Assembly (NCBI GenBank): GCA_024364735.1
Contig: JAGFNQ010010088.1
Coordinates: 124,001-188,000 of the forward strand
Reading direction: 5' to 3'
Source: Boesenbergia rotunda
Lineage: Eukaryota; Streptophyta; Magnoliopsida; Zingiberales; Zingiberaceae
DNA: 64,000 nt
In this document: in pieces, positions 58,494 to 64,000 of the stretch
How the letters are laid out: each line of letters opens with the position of its first letter
Numbering within the stretch: the first letter of the stretch is position 1
The notes under the pieces: generated by a model
The model's input: only the letters and a program-made list of their open reading frames with translations
Told to the model about the DNA's origin: nothing
The model's database searches: none
Made by a program: the position numbers and the translations under genes

Positions 58494-60588
58494 CGTGAGC
58501 TGGCGAGAACGTGGGGCGGGCGGATCGGACGTCGAAGAGGAGAGCACAGGGAAGCCGCAGGCCGTTCCATGGACCCCGCGGTCGACGGCGAAACATCAAA
58601 CTTCCAATGTCTCGATCACAGCCGTCAATCCTCGCTGAATTGAGCAACCGGACGATCGTAAGGTTTGATTTAAACCCAATTGACGGGTCGGGTTCATGCT
58701 GATCCGACCCGATAATATTACATTGGTAAAGGTATGCGGATCCTTTCTTGATCCGGAGTAACAGTGCGATGCAACTGCAAAAAGAGGTTATGGATCTACG
58801 CTTTGTTTGCGTTGTGCAATCATGTTCATTAAAAATGGAAGTCATAATCTCGCTCTTACAACCAAAAACTCATCTGTAAGAGAAATATAAATTTGATCCA
58901 AAACCACTCACGTCAATGTTTAGAGATAATTACGTATTTTAATTATTTAAAATTAAATCAATTTTGCAGGAGCTAAATATTAAATGTTATATTTTATAAA
59001 GAAGAAAGAACCAACATGACGATCTCATTATTTATTATTATTATTATTACTATTTTAATAAGATAATAAATAAATTTGGGATAATCCACGACTCTATAAA
59101 AATTTTTGTAAATCGAAAAGCGCTCGTAATTGATGATTTAAAAGTCCAATATCAGAAGATTCATGTCCTATTTAGAAGAATTTTTTTTACAAAATATATT
59201 ATAGCTGGAGATTGAACCACGAATACATGAGATAATGATTAATCACTCTACCACGACAATCTCATTTATTAGAATATCTATTTAAATGTTTATATTCTGT
59301 TATATTGTTGTTACATTAAAAGTAAAATAAAAAATCATTTTAAAAAAAATCTTTCTTTTTTGGTATCTTAAACTTTTGTTCCTTATCACAAATCTAATTC
59401 ATTTTACCCATTATTAATAAATATCAAATAGTTAATAATAATAATAAAATATATAAACCTAATTCTAAGATTTTAAAATCAGTTTATAGAAAAAAAATTA
59501 TAACTCTACTCATGTAGTGAGAATGAAATTTATAATGAAAAATTTATAACATAAATTTTACCGGGAGTAGATCTAGAATTGTAAATTGGGAGACGCATAA
59601 GTGACGTAAATAATTATTATAATAATAACCATAAAATAATTATTATAATAATGTCTTCTCTAATTTTTCAAAGATACATAATGTATATTTAGTCAAAATT
59701 TAAAAAACAGAGAGTTTTTTTTAATTTAGTTATCCAAAGGATTTGAACTCAAATGTGTGTTCAAATAAAAATTAAACTTACTATTAGACTAACTATAAAT
59801 TTACAATTATAAAAGAGTAAAATATAATAAATACTAAGAAAATATAAATTTCTATACTAAAAAAATAAAAAATTTTATATAAAAATAATATTAATAAAAA
59901 TTAGGAGAGGAGAGTTGTGGCCCTCCTAGGTTTCCCATGTAAATCCACCACTAAATCGCACACTATAAATCTCCATTACAAATACTTATATCATTCGATA
60001 AATATTCTCCCGACTCATAATTGTTTTCATTGGTAAGTATATGAAATAATAATTATAATAATCGGAGAGTCAAAATTTAATAGGGGATTTCATGATCTCT
60101 ATGGACCCTCGCCCCATCAATTTTTAATTTAGATTCACTTCATAGCAGAATCAAAAAAATAAGGCATGAGAGATTGAATTGTACAAATTTTGCTCGACAT
60201 TTTATCAAAAGACGTACGTGAAAAATCATATTTATCAAAAAACGTCCTATTATTTGTTCTTTACCAAAGGGCACATGTAAAATCAACTCATTCCTCTTAT
60301 ACCCCTCCCGTCAACAACTCCTCTTCATAGTTCATTTTTTGAGATATCCGAATTAACCACCTTTTCATAATTTTATTTTAAAATAATAAACTACGGTTCG
60401 GATGCAAATAATCTCATCTTCTCTTACCCTATATATCTCTTCCTATCTTGTAACTCAACCAAGTTTTGAAATTTTTACTATATTTTACTATGATTATGAA
60501 AAAATTAAATTTATCATTCCACCCTAAAACGTCTCTCCATTACATTGTCATGCGAATTCAAATGTTAGATACCCGATTAAACATCTAG

Positions 60589-60635
<47 letters not shown>

Positions 60636-60780
60636 TACTAAAGTCACGGATACCAATTTTACCATCTTGCTAATACTCGTATAAATTTTAAGTCGTAATA
60701 TTTGTTCTTAGGCGTAGCACAATGAATGATAATTTTGGTGTAATAATTAGAGATCCGTAAGAAATTGATGGCCAAAAGAA
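58494..60780. other. AT-rich intergenic DNA
   Basis: No gene supported. It contains a degraded minus-strand SINE (59085-59275) and a (TA) microsatellite at 60588-60632. The GC-rich start (58494-58660) has no conserved ORF. Confidence 0.5.
59085..59275 (-). mobile_element. Degraded SINE, reverse orientation
   Basis: On the minus strand the order GTCGTGGTAGAGTGATTAATC, GTGGTTCAATCTCCAGCTATA, AAAAATTCTTCTAAATAGGAC matches the A-box, B-box and body of the 24.4-kb SINE family. No TSD. Confidence 0.5.
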
Positions 60781-60784
60781 ATTT

Positions 60785-60890
60785 ATTTCATTTCAGGTTC
60801 AAAAAGGGCATGAAATAAATTTAGTTCAGGCTCAAAAAGCTAGGGCTTGAAATTTTTTATTTCAGGTACAAAAAGGGTTTGAAATTTTGT
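60785..60890. repeat. 32-bp palindromic repeats, block A
   Basis: Three units at 60791, 60824 and 60860, each of the form TTTCAGGTNCAAAAAGGG..TGAAAT. The same unit recurs in block B/C at 61306-61818. Confidence 0.8.
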
Positions 60891-61305
60891 TATATTGGCT
60901 ATATATGTTATCTTGGTTATTTAACAAAGCTACCACACCAAGTTGCCATTGAATTTTGTTAGAAATTGGACTGAGAAAATATAAATGTGATGCATCAAGG
61001 AATTTCAACATGACATTGAGAAACTACTATAACGATATATTTGTCTTAGACATCATTTCCGTGTATGTACATCCAAGAACTACTGCTATTGAATTCTGTG
61101 TATGCACATCCAGGGACAAATGTGTTCCTATTGACTCTCCAAAAAAGTTAATCCATCATAGTTTGTGGACATGTAACACGATTAAATATTTGAAAACTGA
61201 ACCCGTGAAAAATATAATGATCCTATCTTGTAAAATCTGGTATTCATTTTAACTTCTTTTTTCACAGTAAATATGATTAGATATTTTAACTTCCTTTTCC
61301 GTGTG

Positions 61306-61818
61306 ATTTTCACTCCTAAAGAGGAAACCTAAAATAAAAATCTTTCAGTCTCAAACGGAGCATGAAATGAAATTTTTCAGACCCTCTTTGTGCCTGAAAT
61401 AAATTTATTTCAGAGCCTCTTTGGACCTGAAATGAAATTTAATTGATTTTTAATAATTTTTTCGATGATATCTAATCTATTTTAATTTACACATATAAAT
61501 TTTATTATAATTTCTATTTTATATATTTATAATATATACAATTCTACAAACTCTATTTTCTTATTTATATTTTATATATCCTTTCTCATTTTAGACCGAA
61601 AGAGGGCATGAAATTAATTAGATTTCATTTCAGGTCCAAAAAGAGTCTGGAATAAATTTATTTCAGACCCTCTTTGGGCCAGAAATATTTCATTTCAGAT
61701 CCTTTTTGGGTCTGAAATTTTTGATTTCAGGCCAAATAGGACCTAAAATTTTTCATTTCAGGTTCTCTTTGGAACTGAAATATTTTAATTTTAGGGGCCT
61801 TCTTTAGGAGTGAAAATA
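61306..61818. repeat. 32-bp palindromic repeats bounded by inverted repeats (blocks B and C)
   Basis: Units start at 61343, 61375, 61407, then 61590, 61628, 61660, 61693, 61725 and 61756. Spacing within each group is 31-33 bases except the first step in block C (38). Each unit is a 26-base imperfect palindrome, TTTCAGACCCTCTTTGGACC… with TGAAAT at the end, and some copies are in the reverse sense. The set is enclosed by ATTTTCACTCCTAAAGAGG (61304) and its inverted form CCTTCTTTAGGAGTGAAAAT (to 61818). The centre, 61440-61560, is AT-rich. No ORF. Confidence 0.8.
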
Positions 61819-62094
61819 TAAAATATAAAACAATATTAAAAAAATAAAAGTAAGAAAAGATATATAAAATATAATAATTTTGATATATCAGGTTCTCTGT
61901 TAATTTTTTAACATTCGAAGCTAGGTTAGATACTATCATCAGATATATTTTTTTAAAAAAAGTAAAGTAAAATAAATACAATAAAATATAAAAAAAATAG
62001 AGATTTAAATAAAAATATAATATAAATAAAAAATAAAGTAAAATAAATAATATACGTAAAAAATATATAATAAGAATAAAATATAAAATCTATC

Positions 62095-62140
62095 TATCTA
62101 TTTATCTATCTATCTATATTATTATTATTATTATTATTTA
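62095..62140. repeat. TATC and ATT microsatellite
   Basis: CTATCTATTTATCTATCTATCTAT followed by an ATT run just before the tRNA-Tyr array. ATT runs also mark later unit junctions. Confidence 0.9.
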
Positions 62141-62288
62141 ATATCTATAAAATACAGTTTTGCATGCAGACGTGGCATTCACAGGGAGCTTAGGATTCCC
62201 GCCTAAATCGAATATAAATTTTCTAAATAAAAAATTTATAATTAATATCTGATATGTGGGTTATAAGTCCACTTTGATATTAAATTAA

Positions 62289-62368
62289 CCGACCTTGGCT
62301 CAGTTGGTAGATCGGAGGACTGTAGTAGTTGCAGTTGATCCTTAGGTCGCTGGTTCGAATTCGGCAGG
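62289..62368 (+). pseudogene. tRNA-Tyr pseudogene (3' end lost)
   Basis: It starts CCGACCTTGGCTCAG like the intact copies but has changes in the D arm (GTAGATCGG) and T arm (GAATTCGGC). The 3' acceptor strand and the T-run terminator are removed by a deletion of about 39 bases between GCAGG and CTACTAATTCC relative to the other copies. Confidence 0.85.
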
Positions 62369-62611
62369 CTACTAATTCCGGTATATAACCCAAAAGGGTC
62401 ATAACATATTGGGTAGGGCTGAAAATGAATGAACACTTGAAGAAAGGTGAATTATTATTATTAATATCTATAAAATACAATTTTGCATGCAGACGTGGCA
62501 TTCACAGGGAACTTAGGATTCCCGCCTAAACCAAATATAAATTTTCTAAATAAAAAATTTATAATTAATATCTAATATGTAGGTTATTGGTCCACTTTTA
62601 TATTAAATTAT

Positions 62612-62696
62612 CCGACCTTAGCTCAGTTGGTAGAGCGGAGGACTGTAGTAGTTGCAGCTGATCCTTAGGTCGCTGGTTCGAATCCGGCAGGTCGGA
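62612..62696 (+). tRNA. tRNA-Tyr(GTA) with 12-base intron
   Basis: 85 bases. Acceptor CCGACCT pairs perfectly with AGGTCGG, discriminator A. A box TTAGCTCAGTTGG, B box GGTTCGAATCC, anticodon GTA followed one base later by a 12-base intron, as in nearly all plant tRNA-Tyr genes. A T7 run follows at about 62699-62703 and beyond as terminator. Confidence 0.95.
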
Positions 62697-63361
62697 ATTT
62701 TTTTCCTTATTTTTCAAAAATAATATGACTCTACTAATTCCGGTATATAATGCAAAAGGGTCATAACATATTGGGTAGGGCTGAAAATGAATGAACACTT
62801 GACGAAAGGTGAATTTTATATGAATTCCGGTATATAATGCAAAAGGGTCATAACATATTGCGTAGGGCTGAAAATGAATGAACACTTGACGAAAGGTGAA
62901 TTTTATATGAATTTTTTCGTTAATGTTAAGTGGATGATGGATAGATCAAACAAATATAAGGATATAGGAAGATAATAGAAAAGAAATCCCTTTTTATTTA
63001 TCTGATATGTGAGTTATTGGTCCACTTTGATATTAAATTAATTTTTATATCAGGGATGGCCCATCAGTAGCTTGCTACTAGGTTTTTTATGTGTTGCCTG
63101 TGTGTTGCACTATAGCACAGGCCTGACACACCCCTATTAAAGCAATGTAAACTTTAGATCGCATCCACATCTATCATCCTTATAAAACTTATGATCATTA
63201 TTATTATTAATATCTATAAAATATAATTTAATTTGCATGCAGATGTGGCATTCACAGGGAGCTTAGGATTCCCGCCTAAACCGAATATAAATTTTCTAAA
63301 TAAAAAATTTATAATTAATATCTGTTATGTGGGTTATTGGTCAACTTTGATATTAAATTAA

Positions 63362-63446
63362 CCGACCTTAGCTCAGTTGGTAGAGCGGAGGATTGTAGTA
63401 GTTGTAGCTGATCCTTAGGTCGCTGGTTCGAATCCGGCAGGTCGGA
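63362..63446 (+). tRNA. tRNA-Tyr(GTA) with 12-base intron, second intact copy
   Basis: Same layout as the copy at 62612, with two differences by eye: C to T just before the anticodon (GGATTGTAG) and one in the intron (GTTGTAGCTG). Acceptor, D and T arms are unchanged and the T7 terminator is present. Confidence 0.93.
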
Positions 63447-64000
63447 ATTTTTTTCCTTATTTTTCAAAAATAATATGACTCTACTAATTCCGATATATAA
63501 TGCAAAAGGGTCATAATATATTGGGTAGGGCTGAAAAAAATGAATGAACACTTGACGAAAGGTGAATTTTATATGAATTCCGATATATAATGCAAAAGGG
63601 TCATAACATATTGGGTAGGGCTGAAAATGAATGAACACTTGACGAAAGGTGAATTTTATATGAATTTTTTCGTTAATGTTAAGTGGATGATGGATAGATC
63701 AAACAAATATAAGGATATAAGAAGATAATAGAAAAGAAATCCCTTTTTATTTATCTGATATGTGGGTTATTGGTCCACTTTGATATTAAATTAATTTTTA
63801 TATCAGGGATGGCCCATCAGTAGCTTGCTACTAGGTTTTTCATGTGTTGCCTATGTGTTGCACTATAGCACAGGCCTGGCACACCTCTATTAAAGCAATG
63901 TAAACTTTAGATCGAATCCACATCCACCATCCTTATAAAACTTATGATCATTATTATTAATATCTATAAAATACAGTTTTGCATGCAGACGTGACATTCA

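Larger units (their letters stand above)
62142..64000 (+). repeat. Tandem array carrying tRNA-Tyr genes
   Basis: Unit starts (TATCTATAAAATA) are at 62142, 62465, 63211 and 63961. The full units are 746 and 750 bases; the first is 323 bases and truncated. The last runs past the window. Each full unit has a tRNA-Tyr(GTA) gene, an internal duplication of about 84 bases downstream (from TACTAATTCCGGTATATAATG), and a shared non-coding tail (CAGGGATGGCCCATCAGTAG and onward). Confidence 0.9.

Noticed and set aside
60956..61252. 98-aa plus-strand open frame
   Set aside because: No recognisable domain or gene structure, located in AT-rich repeat-bearing DNA; chance ORF more likely.
60785..61818. CRISPR-like array (regular 32-base spacing)
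   Set aside because: The repeats are back-to-back palindromes without unique spacers, in a plant nuclear genome.
62242..63638. Minus-strand frames of 64-107 aa with repeated FIHFQPYPICYDPF words
   Set aside because: They are antisense translations of the tRNA-Tyr tandem units and recur only because the DNA is repeated.

Overview
The window is plant nuclear DNA. Every protein gene is split by spliceosomal introns, the gene families are plant families (SKIP30 F-box/kelch, XS domain, BPM MATH-BTB, starch synthase II, WVD2-like), and the repeats are plant LTR retrotransposons, MITEs and SINEs. GC-rich first exons next to AT-rich introns suggest a commelinid monocot, perhaps in the ginger/banana group; that placement is inference. 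All exon models were made by hand from splice signals, reading phase and family knowledge. No alignment or transcript data were available.

Layout, left to right. 1-3.3 kb (+): the 3' part of a SKIP30 F-box/kelch gene, then a small two-exon HSP20-like gene. 4.7-15.4 kb (-): a three-exon XS-domain gene with introns of 2.9 and 6.2 kb. 15.9-19.7 kb: a decayed Sirevirus-like Ty1/copia remnant with an LTR, a tRNA-iMet primer site and gag, but no pol and no second LTR. 20.4-20.7 kb: a fold-back MITE. 21.0-27.1 kb (-): a complete TATA-binding protein gene (9 exons, 200 aa). 28.3-35.5 kb: a transposon nest made of a hairpin MITE with a 9-bp target duplication, a full-length but defective Ty1/copia element (28777-34709, TSD GCTGC), and a pseudogene fragment of a cation/calcium exchanger (CCX). 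38.2-43.3 kb (-): a four-exon BPM (MATH-BTB) gene whose last intron holds a cluster of SINEs. 44.6-50.8 kb (-): a starch synthase II gene with a 1-base deletion just before the ADP-glucose-binding motif. 52.0 kb: tRNA-Arg(CCT). 53.0-57.4 kb (-): a WVD2-like/TPX2-domain gene. 58-62 kb: AT-rich intergenic DNA with a recent 121-bp duplication and an unusual array of 32-bp palindromic repeats. 62.1-64.0 kb: a tandem array of intron-bearing tRNA-Tyr(GTA) genes that runs off the end of the window.

The protein genes are unrelated in function (ubiquitin ligase adaptors, basal transcription, starch synthesis, microtubule binding, an RNA-silencing-type domain) and form no cluster or pathway. No new biological system could be demonstrated. 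The items most worth checking are the broken starch synthase II reading frame, the 32-bp palindrome array, the gag-only Sirevirus-like remnant with palindrome-studded LTR, the repeated SINE insertions at one target, and the tRNA-Tyr array.
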